From IMG/VR virus record IMGVR_UViG_3300048694_000840, positions 1 to 53,360 of that record: a DNA stretch of 53,360 nucleotides; one strand, written 5' to 3'. The stretch is from a virus. Both the position numbers and the translations under genes were made by a program. Numbering within the stretch: the first letter of the stretch is position 1; each line of letters starts with the position of its first letter. Shown here piece after piece: positions 40,887 to 48,275 of the stretch. The notes under the pieces were generated by a model that was not told the origin of the DNA, did no database searches, and worked only from the letters and a program-made list of their open reading frames with translations.

Positions 40887-43094
40887 ATGAAGAAGGTTGC
40901 CTTCTTTGTGTTGATGTTATTAGCTAAGGTAACTTTTGCTCAATATCTGAATACTCCTACGATTGACAGTTCTACTGGAAATCTAGTTTATACTACATCA
41001 ACTAATGGTTATAGCAATCCTCCACCGAACGGAGATTGGACAAATAATATCTGGTCTGGATTCGTAGGTACTTCTAGCACTGGTGGAGGTTATAGTGGTG
41101 GATACCAGCCTGGTTGGAATTCAAACATAGGAGTATTCATGTTTGGTTACAATCAAGGCACAATACGATATTCAACACCGATTAATGTTGCATTAGCAAA
41201 TGCCGGCACAGGCATACAAATTAATGGATATGCATACTCTTGGGAATATATTAATCAAGATTACAGTAGAGGAACACTTACAGGAAATATAAGTTTGACT
41301 AGCAATACTGGCCAAACTTTGGAAAGTTATAATTATAATATGCCACGTACAACGAATGGTTGGACAACAATGAGCGGTACACAAAATTTTAACACACATT
41401 ATGCTTTATCCAGTGTAGGAAATCTTAATGTAAGTTTTACTGGTAGAGATGATAGATTTTGGGCAGGTTATTATGGACCTAGAATCAGAGACATTAATGT
41501 AAGTATGCTTTATAGTGTTGCTCCACCACCAGTACAAACAGATTTTCCAAGTTGGGTTAAGTTGACGGATGAAAATGGTAACTTTACACTCACTTCGTCC
41601 GGTGTAGTTCGTTATGGTGCCAATGGTACCTACGTATATCAAAATTTTCAACCAGGCACTTACAGTTGTAGTAATGGTGCTTGGGGTAGAGATCCGCTTG
41701 GAGGTGTATATAAGGAGTGTGATTTAGGTTCAAACACATCACCAACTCCAACACCAACACCTTCGGTTCCAAAAATACAAACTGTTACAACAACCACAAC
41801 CGATCCTACATCCACAGTAACAAATCCTACAATTGTTACAAACCCTACCACAGTTTCCACTCCAACAACAACATTGAGTTCAAGTTCAAATAGTGGAAAC
41901 AACGGAATGACTGACACATCTTCAGCAACTTCCAGTAATTTAATTGGTAGTGTAACAGCATCACCAACAATTGTTTCTGCGCCAGCACCAGTTGTAAGTT
42001 CAACATCAACAACCAGTTCAAGTTCTCCTAGTCAAAGTTCTAGTTCATCTAGCTCAACTGGTTCAACAACTTCCACAACAACCGCAACAGTAACTGCCAC
42101 AGTTGCAACACCATCTGGAGGTCCTTCTAAAGAATCTGGTGGTGGAGGAACAAGTATAGGCCTGAGTGTTGTTGCTAAGAATCAACAACGAGAACAGGCA
42201 ATAGCTATGCAAGCATCTGCAAGTGCGGTGGCTGCAGCAGATCAAGCTGGAAAAACAGCACAACAAGAAGCTGTTAGTGTGGCCGGATCTGCGGTATCAA
42301 ATAGTTTGGTTCAAGGACAATCAGCATTAAAGTCTGATTCAAATTCTGGCGGAAGTAAAATTGGTGGCAATTCTGTTGGTTTTATTGACATGACTACACA
42401 GAATACACAAACAAACTCATCTGCAACAAGTGGTTCTGGTAACACAACAACAAGAGATTCAACTCAGTTACAAACAAACGTGATGAATAACGTTTTTACA
42501 TCATCAACACAATCAGTAAGTGTAATGCAAAGTACTCAATCACAAAATTATCTTGCATCATCATTTAGTGTTTCGGATACACAACAAACAAGCAATTCAA
42601 ATTTATCATATAGTTTGTTACCACCAATACAACCAGTGGGATTATCAAATGGAAATTTAGCAACATATCAAATAGCTTCATACACACCACCAGAACAAAC
42701 ATCTTTTAAAATACAATCGGTCTCTGTACAAACTGAAAGTTATCAATTAAAACCACCTTCCGTTTTGACGGATAGAACAAGTTTTATTAACGATATTATT
42801 GAAGGTAAACAATTTATACCACAATCAAACACAACAATTAATACAGGACCTGTTGTAAACAAAGATGCACAAGACAATGAAGCAGCTGGCGGAGTCAGTA
42901 TCAATAAAATGGCACTAGCACCAAAGGGTTATGGTGATTATTTAAATTTTACCATGCGTGATGTGGCATTCTATGAACCAAAAGAAGTATACAAGAATCA
43001 AAAAACGGTTGATAATGTAAGAGCATTTCGTTCATTGGCCAATGATTCTAAACACAAAGAAATGGTAGAACAACAATACAGAATAGGAAAATAA
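40887..43094 (+). CDS. Large secreted Ser/Thr-rich protein
   Basis: 735 residues. Signal peptide (MKKVAFFVLMLLAKVTFA). Residues 20-210 are a Tyr/Gly/Asn-rich beta domain, 225-275 a small Cys-containing domain, 290-430 a mucin-like Thr/Ser/Pro linker, 440-480 an Ala/Gln-rich helix, and the last about 90 residues (NEAAGGVSINKMALAPKG, YEPKEVYKNQKTVDN) a conserved end known from similar phage proteins. Starts one base after the preceding stop. Likely partner of the first secreted protein; role unknown (adhesin, envelope remodelling or superinfection exclusion). Confidence 0.7.
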   Translation: MKKVAFFVLMLLAKVTFAQYLNTPTIDSSTGNLVYTTSTNGYSNPPPNGDWTNNIWSGFVGTSSTGGGYSGGYQPGWNSNIGVFMFGYNQGTIRYSTPINVALANAGTGIQINGYAYSWEYINQDYSRGTLTGNISLTSNTGQTLESYNYNMPRTTNGWTTMSGTQNFNTHYALSSVGNLNVSFTGRDDRFWAGYYGPRIRDINVSMLYSVAPPPVQTDFPSWVKLTDENGNFTLTSSGVVRYGANGTYVYQNFQPGTYSCSNGAWGRDPLGGVYKECDLGSNTSPTPTPTPSVPKIQTVTTTTTDPTSTVTNPTIVTNPTTVSTPTTTLSSSSNSGNNGMTDTSSATSSNLIGSVTASPTIVSAPAPVVSSTSTTSSSSPSQSSSSSSSTGSTTSTTTATVTATVATPSGGPSKESGGGGTSIGLSVVAKNQQREQAIAMQASASAVAAADQAGKTAQQEAVSVAGSAVSNSLVQGQSALKSDSNSGGSKIGGNSVGFIDMTTQNTQTNSSATSGSGNTTTRDSTQLQTNVMNNVFTSSTQSVSVMQSTQSQNYLASSFSVSDTQQTSNSNLSYSLLPPIQPVGLSNGNLATYQIASYTPPEQTSFKIQSVSVQTESYQLKPPSVLTDRTSFINDIIEGKQFIPQSNTTINTGPVVNKDAQDNEAAGGVSINKMALAPKGYGDYLNFTMRDVAFYEPKEVYKNQKTVDNVRAFRSLANDSKHKEMVEQQYRIGK

Positions 43095-43095
43095 A

Positions 43096-43659
43096 ATGTC
43101 AGAAGAAATTAAAGACGTAAACAAAAAGATTGATGAAGCCGAAGCGGCAATGAAAAAATATGCAAGTAAAGATACCGTTATTAGTATTGGTGGATATGAA
43201 TTCACTCCTGCTAAATTAATGGTTGCATTTACTCTTGTATCATCCACACTTGGTGGCCTGTACGGTGCTTTTGAAGTCTACAAAGACTATCAAGGCATGA
43301 AGAAAAAGATTGCAGATTATGTGGCACCAGACCTATCAGAATTTGATAAACGTTTGGCTGTGATTGAACAGAATAGTGCTAAGACTTCAGATTACACAAG
43401 AGATATCAAGAATGATTTAAAGAATGATATTCGTAGAAATGAATCTGTGACCGAACAGGTTGAACGTTATGTCAAACAAGCGAATCGTGAGAATGACCAA
43501 GACATGAAGGCCGTTCGTAAGGACGTTGTTGATAGACTAGATAAAATCCGTGATGAAATGGATAAAATGAAACGTGATAATGAAGCTAAATTAGAAAAAT
43601 TAAATCGTGATGTTGACAATAAGATTCAGAAAGCTATTGACAATCCTTTGGCAAAATAA
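43096..43659 (+). CDS. Membrane protein with long coiled coil
   Basis: 187 residues. One hydrophobic segment (about 40-60, KLMVAFTLVSSTLGGLYGAF) and a long charged C-terminal helix (DRLDKIRDEMDKMKRDNEAK). Likely anchored in the inner membrane with the coiled coil protruding. Belongs to the secreted-protein operon. Confidence 0.65.
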   Translation: MSEEIKDVNKKIDEAEAAMKKYASKDTVISIGGYEFTPAKLMVAFTLVSSTLGGLYGAFEVYKDYQGMKKKIADYVAPDLSEFDKRLAVIEQNSAKTSDYTRDIKNDLKNDIRRNESVTEQVERYVKQANRENDQDMKAVRKDVVDRLDKIRDEMDKMKRDNEAKLEKLNRDVDNKIQKAIDNPLAK

Positions 43660-43662
43660 TTA

Positions 43663-43872
43663 ATGAAAAAGGCACTACCTATCATATTTGGTATAACCTG
43701 TTTTTTATCAACTGCTCAAGATACAAATAAACCTAAAGAAGATTCTAAGGTCTATGAATGTGTCCGTTGGAGATATAAAGATTTAATTAAATTTGAAATA
43801 GAATGCTTAGAATGGAGAGTGAAAGATTGTTCCAAACGATTACACAAAGATATATGTAGATTAGGATATTAA
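43663..43872 (+). CDS. Small secreted Cys-rich protein
   Basis: 69 residues. Signal peptide (MKKALPIIFGITCFLSTAQ), mature part with four cysteines (YECVRW, IECLEW, KDCSK, DICRLG) arranged as possible disulfide pairs. Periplasmic. Starts directly before the next gene (TAAATG). No family recognised. Confidence 0.6.
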   Translation: MKKALPIIFGITCFLSTAQDTNKPKEDSKVYECVRWRYKDLIKFEIECLEWRVKDCSKRLHKDICRLGY

Positions 43873-44355
43873 ATGATAGATCCAATTACAATCGGTCTTG
43901 CTTTCACAGCAGCTCAAGAGACTGTGGGATATATTAAAAAAGCCATTTCTTTAGGCAAAGATGTGAACAGTCTCTATGGTTCTTTTGCTAAGTTTTTTGA
44001 AAACAGTGATAAAATTCATATTGAACATAATCGAATCAAAGCTGGAATTTCAGAACTAACTGATGGACAAATAAGATCCTTAAGTTTGCAGATAGCCATG
44101 CAAAGTAAAGCTTTACGTGATGTTGAAAGAGAATTAAAAGATATGTTGGTTTGGAGTGGAAACAAAGAAGTCTGGGATGAAATGCAACGTGAACGTATAC
44201 GTATGACCAAAGAAAGAACGGACCGTGAGAGGGAATTAAAAAGAGCCAGAGCTCAAGCAAACGCTGATATTGCAGATAGATTTTTTATCTTTATAACTTT
44301 TGTTGCAATTGCAATTCCAACTTTTGGTTTTGTTTTTGCAATGTTAAAAAAATAA
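43873..44355 (+). CDS. Membrane protein with C-terminal anchor
   Basis: 160 residues. Helical, with a weak hydrophobic N-terminus (DPITIGLAFTAAQETVGYI), a charged central helix (ERIRMTKERTDRERELKRAR) and a C-terminal transmembrane segment (FFIFITFVAIAIPTFGFVFAM). Last gene of the plus-strand block; converges with the gene ending at 44357 with no visible terminator between them. Confidence 0.65.
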   Translation: MIDPITIGLAFTAAQETVGYIKKAISLGKDVNSLYGSFAKFFENSDKIHIEHNRIKAGISELTDGQIRSLSLQIAMQSKALRDVERELKDMLVWSGNKEVWDEMQRERIRMTKERTDRERELKRARAQANADIADRFFIFITFVAIAIPTFGFVFAMLKK

Positions 44356-44356
44356 A

Positions 44357-44791
44357 TCAGTACTTGTAGTTTACCGAATCTTCGTTTTCACGGTATGTTG
44401 ATGCACCATTTTTCAGATGGAATTTGCGAGCCATCTCGGTCTTTGGACTGTAGGTAACGAATTCGGTAATCTCAGGATTGTTGTCCTCAATCCATTTTCT
44501 TGTTTCTAAAATCATATCACGGCCAGCACCAGCCATATAACTCCAGATTGTATAGAAAACTGCAACTGTTGGATGCTTTGGTTCATCCATTAATTCGTCC
44601 AAATTTGATGGAATCTGATCTTGGTATTTTACACAAACCATAGCTGAAACTTTTTCTTCATCCTGTAATGCAAATACAGTCGAATTCGCACTCACTCTCA
44701 CATCGTGTGGAATGTCAGGACGAACTGGATCATCTTTCAGATATTGTGCTAGAGGATGATCCAGAGATTTGATAGTTACAAGCTTTTTCAT
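44357..44791 (-). CDS. GNAT-like acetyltransferase
   Basis: 144 residues from the ATG at 44791. Predicted order of strands and helices, the segment AGAGRDMILETRKWIEDNN (cofactor-loop-like) and FVTYSPKTEMARKFHLKNGA (the C-terminal A-x-x-F-x-x-x-x-G-F-like element) fit the GNAT fold. The Q/R-x-x-G-x-G/A loop is only partly kept. Substrate unknown. Confidence 0.5.
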   Translation of the reverse strand: MKKLVTIKSLDHPLAQYLKDDPVRPDIPHDVRVSANSTVFALQDEEKVSAMVCVKYQDQIPSNLDELMDEPKHPTVAVFYTIWSYMAGAGRDMILETRKWIEDNNPEITEFVTYSPKTEMARKFHLKNGASTYRENEDSVNYKY

Positions 44792-44821
44792 AACAATATA
44801 TATCCGGATCAATCACTTTTT

Positions 44822-44992
44822 TTATTTGTTTTTTAATTTTTTCTCGATTTCAGCAAAGGCTTCGTCCTCAGCTTTTGCATCATCAATTTCTTTTGGTGTG
44901 GGTTTATTGAAAATTCTGTCCCAATTATCTGAGAATGTTTTTTGGTCTACACTATAAGGTCTTGGACTAGATCCTTTGCCACCATCAGACAT
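44822..44992 (-). CDS. Small conserved phage protein
   Basis: 56 residues from the ATG at 44992 (GGAGATTAAT upstream). The start SDGGKGSSPRPYSVDQKTFSDNWDRIF is a pattern found repeatedly in phages of unknown function; the end is a charged helix. One base separates it from the GroES gene. Confidence 0.65.
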   Translation of the reverse strand: MSDGGKGSSPRPYSVDQKTFSDNWDRIFNKPTPKEIDDAKAEDEAFAEIEKKLKNK

Positions 44993-44993
44993 A

Positions 44994-45236
44994 TTAATCT
45001 CCATAAATCATTATGATATTGTCAACAGTAATAACGAAATAATCACCACACTTAACTGCTTTGTTCCAATCCAATAGAACAACATCTCCAACAAAAACTT
45101 CATCAGCCTTAGGACCAGTTGCAATTACTTTTGCACGATCTGGTTCTTCCGTTCTATTTAAAATAATACCACCAGAGCTTACTGATTGGTTTTCAATTCT
45201 TTCAACAACAACTTTATTGTGTAATGGTAATAACAT
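44994..45236 (-). CDS. GroES-like co-chaperonin (T4 gp31 role)
   Basis: 80 residues from the ATG at 45236 (GGAGTGAAT upstream). PLHNKVVVERIE, SSGGIILN, AKVIATGPKADE, VGDVVLLDW and a final VDNIIMIYGD follow GroES, including the mobile-loop position. Slightly shorter than GroES (97). Caps host GroEL, in T4 needed for folding the major capsid protein. Confidence 0.85.
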   Translation of the reverse strand: MLLPLHNKVVVERIENQSVSSGGIILNRTEEPDRAKVIATGPKADEVFVGDVVLLDWNKAVKCGDYFVITVDNIIMIYGD

Positions 45237-45249
45237 ATTCACTCCAAAA

Positions 45250-45324
45250 TGGTTGCAGAGGACGGAATTGCACCGCCGATCTTCAGGGTATGAACCTGAT
45301 GAGTTACTACTTCTCCACTCTGCT
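45250..45324 (-). tRNA. tRNA-Met (CAT)
   Basis: 75 nt with encoded CCA. Anticodon loop TTCATAC on stem TCAGG/CCTGA. Acceptor pairs 2-7 are perfect but 1:72 is A-A, an unpaired end typical of initiator tRNAs. T-loop reads TGCAATT, with G at position 55. Confidence 0.85.
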
Positions 45325-45330
45325 ATTGAA

Positions 45331-45395
45331 TGGAGCGGTCACCACGATTTCCACGTAGATACCAGGTGGACCCTGATATTGTTAAAAACGACCGC
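45331..45395 (-). ncRNA. tRNA-like RNA without D-arm (Gly UCC-like)
   Basis: 65 nt on the minus strand. Acceptor GCGGTCG/TGACCGC (6 Watson-Crick plus G-U), discriminator U, encoded CCA. An anticodon-like arm ATATCAG/CTGGTAT has a 7-nt loop GGTCCAC with TCC at the anticodon position but G instead of U33. T-arm CTACG/CGTGG has 5 pairs and a 7-nt loop TGGAAAT lacking TTC. Only nine bases (TTTTTAACA) replace the D-arm. It lies between genuine tRNA-Met and tRNA-Gly, downstream of the Ro60-like gene. Either a decayed tRNA-Gly or a tRNA mimic. Confidence 0.6.
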
Positions 45396-45402
45396 ATAAA
45401 AT

Positions 45403-45475
45403 TGGAGCGGGTAGTCGGATTCGAACCGGCTTCATTAGCTTGGAAGGCTAAGTCCTCTCCCAGGAGAATACCCGC
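45403..45475 (-). tRNA. tRNA-Gly (TCC)
   Basis: 73 nt with encoded CCA and U73. Acceptor GCGGGTA/TACCCGC, anticodon loop CTTCCAA, T-loop TTCGAAT. Its 5' end is two bases after the 107-nt structured RNA. Confidence 0.93.
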
Positions 45476-45477
45476 AT

Positions 45478-45584
45478 ATCATTTTGAAATATACTAAATC
45501 TGCACTTTTTCAGCCGGCGCTATCTACTATTACGTAGCCTACGGGCAGTCCTTGACCGGTATTCATAGTATACTTCAAAATGAT
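45478..45584 (-). ncRNA. 107-nt structured RNA closed by a 19-bp helix
   Basis: Positions 45566-45584 and 45478-45496 pair over 19 bp with a single G-U wobble. They enclose a 69-nt core with a CCGG/CCGG helix, a CTAC-GTAATA-GTAG hairpin and a CTGC/GCAG complementarity. No ORF. Lies 27 bases after the Ro60-like stop and 2 bases before tRNA-Gly. A long stem formed by both ends with a structured inner loop is the general layout of Y RNAs, the partners of Ro60. Confidence 0.65.
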
Positions 45585-45600
45585 GCCTATTATATAGGCA
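45584..45600 (-). promoter_or_regulatory. Hairpin with embedded TATAAT after the Ro60-like gene
   Basis: TGCCTAT-ATA-ATAGGCA is a perfect 7-bp hairpin 12 bases-scale downstream of the Ro60-like stop. Its minus-strand loop region contains TATAAT, with TTGATA 15 bp upstream. It could be a processing or weak termination hairpin, or the promoter of the 107-nt RNA; the two roles cannot be separated by eye. Confidence 0.4.
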
Positions 45601-45611
45601 CCACCCCGTTA

Positions 45612-47048
45612 TCAAATAACTTTGTAACGGTCATCCATGATGGTTTTAAGCATCACGGCTTCTGGTGTGAAACCATCTAGGTCTGCACTCAGCAAAGGTT
45701 TCACGATTGCTGGTGAGAATCCAGATACCAGGGCAGTACCAGACTTGTCAAACTTCACTGGTGCATTACCATATGAAGCATTCAAGTTCCAGAATACTAC
45801 TTTCGGAATTTCGTATCCTGCTTCTTGGTACTTACGTGCAATCATTTCAATTGCACTATCGTCATGAGTAACACATTGGTTAAACTGCATGTCGGACAGA
45901 ATCAATACCATGTCTGGCATTTCTTCTTGTGGTACATTACCTTCTACAGCAACATCAAGAATTTTCTTGAAAGCCGCATGTAGATTGGTAGACATATCCC
46001 AGCTAGATTTAACCATTTGGTCAATCTTCTGGTTGATGTTGCCCTTAAGGTGCAACAATTCTGGTGTGCTAGAGAAAGTCAGGAATGTATCCTTAAACTT
46101 ACCCTTGTTCTTGTCTGCAAGGTATAGACCAAGCGAAACAGAAACATCCAAACAAGTCAAATCAGACTTAGATTGGTAACCACCTGCTTTGCAGGTCATA
46201 GAACCAGATACGTCTACCAAAGGTAGAATGTTTGCATCACTAACATAGTTAGGCAATGCGTTCCATTGTGCTTCGATCAAGTCCAATTCGGTCTTGTCGA
46301 AATTGGTGTAGTGGCTGATACGACCCTTCAATACATCATATGGGTATGCCACAGATGCATTGACCTTCACTTCCATGATACGATCCTTAGGATCTTTCAT
46401 GAGTTCGGCCACATATTCGCCATACTTTGTAGTATTGCGGTTGAAGGCCTTCTTATAACGAGCAGTCGCTACAGAAGGAACATGGCTGAAGTTAATGGCA
46501 TCCCATTCTTTAGCACACATTTGGGTTTCAACAACCTTGGTCATTTCAACCAAGGACTTACGGTAGAATTTTGGTGACATTCCGAAGAAAGCACGGATTT
46601 CTGCCGCAATAGGTCCTTTGCGTGGAGTCCACTTTGCAGCCAAACCATTACGAGAACGCAATGCGTCACCCAACATGGTATAAGCCAAGGACTTCATCAC
46701 ATCGGATTGGAAAACAAAAATGTCATCCCAACGACCAAGTTCAGGAACTTTGGCCAAGAGAGCCTTAGCGGCTTCAACATCAGTCTTTTCCAAAAAACGG
46801 AGGATGTTACGGAACGATTCACGTTCACCAGCACCACCACGTGCATCACGAGCCCATGCAGCGACACGGAGTGCCAACTCACGGTTCTCAACCAATGCAG
46901 CGGTAAATGCAGGAACAATATCCTTACCACGGCTTGCACCAATGTTGTAGAACAGGTCTACAACCGCATTAGCGGTGGATTTATGAGCCTTCATACCGTT
47001 GGCGGTACGGGCTTCTTGATTCACAACGGCGTTAACAAAAGTGTTCAT
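45612..47048 (-). CDS. Ro60/TROVE-like RNA-binding protein
   Basis: 478 residues from the ATG at 47048 (AAAGGAAATGTT upstream), close to Ro60 length. The N-terminal two thirds are helical repeats with features of TROVE/DUF2828 proteins: WARDARGGAGERESFRNILRFL (66-86), KWTPRKGPIAAEIRAFFGMSPKFYRK split around 139-164, and VPSVATARYKKAF. The C-terminal VWA domain has the MIDAS motif DVSGS (279-283). In cells Ro60 forms a ring that binds misfolded RNAs and Y RNAs and guides RNA degradation. Here it is preceded by its own promoter and RNA modules and followed by structured RNAs and tRNAs. Confidence 0.75.
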   Translation of the reverse strand: MNTFVNAVVNQEARTANGMKAHKSTANAVVDLFYNIGASRGKDIVPAFTAALVENRELALRVAAWARDARGGAGERESFRNILRFLEKTDVEAAKALLAKVPELGRWDDIFVFQSDVMKSLAYTMLGDALRSRNGLAAKWTPRKGPIAAEIRAFFGMSPKFYRKSLVEMTKVVETQMCAKEWDAINFSHVPSVATARYKKAFNRNTTKYGEYVAELMKDPKDRIMEVKVNASVAYPYDVLKGRISHYTNFDKTELDLIEAQWNALPNYVSDANILPLVDVSGSMTCKAGGYQSKSDLTCLDVSVSLGLYLADKNKGKFKDTFLTFSSTPELLHLKGNINQKIDQMVKSSWDMSTNLHAAFKKILDVAVEGNVPQEEMPDMVLILSDMQFNQCVTHDDSAIEMIARKYQEAGYEIPKVVFWNLNASYGNAPVKFDKSGTALVSGFSPAIVKPLLSADLDGFTPEAVMLKTIMDDRYKVI

Positions 47049-47069
47049 AACATTTCCTTTCAAAATAAC

Positions 47070-47122
47070 AGGTTACGCTTTGCTTTTTTTCATAAAAGTT
47101 GGTGAATTGCTGAAAGTAACCT
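47070..47122 (-). ncRNA. RNA module e (53 nt) of a covarying family
   Basis: Terminal stem AGGTTAC (47122-47116) / GTAACCT (47076-47070), 7 bp perfect. After the 5' strand comes TTTCAGCAA; after the 3' strand GTTATTTT. Inner CTTTT/AAAAG hairpin. Shortest of the five modules, just upstream of the Ro60-like ribosome binding site. Confidence 0.65.
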
Positions 47123-47131
47123 AAAAACAAC

Positions 47132-47306
47132 TGGATGATCCGAGTACCGTAATTTATTTTCTGGTTGCCATGTGTATATACTCACAACCCTATTCAATGT
47201 TCGTCATTGAAACCGATCCAATATTCAACTGGCACTATCCTATATTCTACAGGCAATATCGCTTATTAGGCGCTTTCGGTATTAGTTAAATTGCTGTAAT
47301 CATCCA
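47132..47306 (-). ncRNA. RNA module d (175 nt) of a covarying family
   Basis: Terminal stem TGGATGAT (47306-47299) / ATCATCCA (47139-47132), 8 bp perfect. After the 5' strand TACAGCAA; after the 3' strand GTTGTTTTT. Internal hairpins include TTCAATG-ACGAA-CATTGAA (7 bp) and GGTTG/CAACC, and ACCGA/TCGGT pairs across the core. Confidence 0.65.
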
Positions 47307-47316
47307 AAAAATCAAC

Positions 47317-47499
47317 AGGTAAGTTTCCTACTTTTTGTTTACAGAGAGAAATCGAAACTCTCTTTGCTAAGGCCTATTTCAGTAGAAACCTTCTACGCAC
47401 TCGGTCAAAACTCTGTGCTCCAGTTAACTACCATAGGTTGATAGCGATCAGATGCGGATTTTAAACCGCTAGCTTGATTGTTTTTGCTGAACCTTACCT
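47317..47499 (-). ncRNA. RNA module c (183 nt) of a covarying family
   Basis: Terminal stem AGGTAAG (47499-47493) / CTTACCT (47323-47317), 7 bp perfect. After the 5' strand GTTCAGCAA; after the 3' strand GTTGATTTTTT. Inner hairpins: GTAGAA-GGT-TTCTAC, AGAGAG/CTCTCT around a T-loop-like TTCGATT, GCGG/CCGC. First element after the promoter. Confidence 0.65.
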
Positions 47500-47533
47500 A
47501 AAACCTTTCTCAAAATCTCATAACGAAAACAGT

Positions 47534-47562
47534 ATTATATCACAAAAAATTTGTAGAGTCAA
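47534..47562 (-). promoter_or_regulatory. Strong sigma-70 promoter for RNA modules and Ro60-like gene
   Basis: Minus-strand TTGACT (47562-47557), 17-bp spacer, TATAAT (47539-47534): 11 of 12 consensus positions, the same type as the replisome promoter. Start of transcription is expected near 47527, about 28 nt before module c and 480 nt before the Ro60-like ATG. Confidence 0.88.
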
Positions 47563-47566
47563 TACT

Positions 47567-47642
47567 TGGTGCCCTCGGACGGAATCGAACCGCCTATCTT
47601 CTGGTTACAAATCAGTTGCATCGCCAGCAATGCTTCAAGGGC
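47567..47642 (-). tRNA. tRNA-Thr (TGT)
   Basis: 76 nt with CCA. Acceptor GCCCTTG/CGAGGGC, anticodon loop TTTGTAA, T-loop TTCGATT. Its 3' end is 4 bases before the -35 box of the Ro60 locus promoter. Confidence 0.93.
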
Positions 47643-48153
47643 AAATTTTTACCTGCAAAGTTTCCGATATCGGAACTTGCCTAACATATTCACCAAAACC
47701 TTTTCGATTCGACCAAGGTTTAAGTGGATATTTAAGAATTGTGGTACTATCAATAATGACAGCACGGTTGCATTCCTTATTTAATTGAACATAAGAAACT
47801 TTCATATCATTGATAGTTTCCATAGGAATCTTATCAAAAAGTTCTTGATCTTTTCTCCATTGATAATCTTTTCGTTCAATACAATTTATCTCACGGAAAG
47901 GAAAATTAATATCTCCTTGCCAATTGCCATGCCGAACTTCGATTTCCCAACAATGAACGACTTTATTATACTCGTTTATTGTCAATAAGTCAATACCATA
48001 GTTGTTTGGATTTTCAATTGTTTTAAAGTTTTTTAATTTACGATTTAGAAAATCCATCATGGCAAGTTTACCTTTAGAATCATATTGTTTGTGATCATTC
48101 ACATCAAATGATTTTAAGGAACCGACCATATTTCTTTTTTGTTCAACAAACAT
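47635..48153 (-). CDS. Putative nuclease-like protein
   Basis: 172 residues from the ATG at 48153 (AAAGGATTATT upstream). NYGIDLLTINEYNKVVHCWE followed by IEVRHGNW has the spacing D-x(n)-E-x-E of restriction-fold nucleases, without the canonical Lys. The last 8 bases overlap the 5' end of tRNA-Thr. Function uncertain. Confidence 0.5.
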   Translation of the reverse strand: MFVEQKRNMVGSLKSFDVNDHKQYDSKGKLAMMDFLNRKLKNFKTIENPNNYGIDLLTINEYNKVVHCWEIEVRHGNWQGDINFPFREINCIERKDYQWRKDQELFDKIPMETINDMKVSYVQLNKECNRAVIIDSTTILKYPLKPWSNRKGFGEYVRQVPISETLQVKICP

Positions 48154-48163
48154 AATAATCCTT

Positions 48164-48237
48164 TGGAGCGGGATAAGAGAATCGAACTCTTAACTAAACC
48201 TTGGCAAGGTTTCGTTTGACCATTAAACTAATCCCGC
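48164..48237 (-). tRNA. tRNA-Gly (GCC)
   Basis: 74 nt with CCA. Acceptor GCGGGAT/ATCCCGC, anticodon loop TTGCCAA, T-loop TTCGATT, U73. Promoter 48246-48274 lies directly upstream. Confidence 0.94.
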
Positions 48238-48245
48238 ATGTGTGT

Positions 48246-48274
48246 ATTATATATTATCCTTTTATGTTTGGCAA
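48246..48274 (-). promoter_or_regulatory. Sigma-70 promoter upstream of tRNA-Gly
   Basis: Minus-strand TTGCCA (48274-48269), 17-bp spacer, TATAAT (48251-48246): 11 of 12 consensus positions. It starts one base after the CCA of tRNA-Leu and fires into tRNA-Gly (GCC) and downstream genes. Confidence 0.75.
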
Positions 48275-48275
48275 C

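Larger units (their letters stand above)
47049..47566 (-). other. Untranslated RNA region upstream of the Ro60-like gene
   Basis: This stretch of about 518 bases has no convincing ORF on either strand. On the minus strand it holds a strong promoter (47534-47562) and then three tandem RNA modules (183, 175 and 53 nt) separated by U-rich linkers of about 10 nt, followed directly by the Ro60-like ribosome binding site. The 480-nt leader is very unusual in a genome with gene overlaps almost everywhere else. Confidence 0.8.

Noticed and set aside
45584-45600. Intrinsic terminator after the Ro60-like gene
   Set aside because: The hairpin is AT-rich and followed by only a weak T tract, so I list it as an unresolved regulatory hairpin instead.
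47049-47566. Large ornate RNA of the ROOL or GOLLD type
   Set aside because: Length and tRNA neighbourhood would fit, but the region divides into three separately closed modules whose signature recurs elsewhere in the array, which is not how those RNAs are built. A covariance search would settle it.
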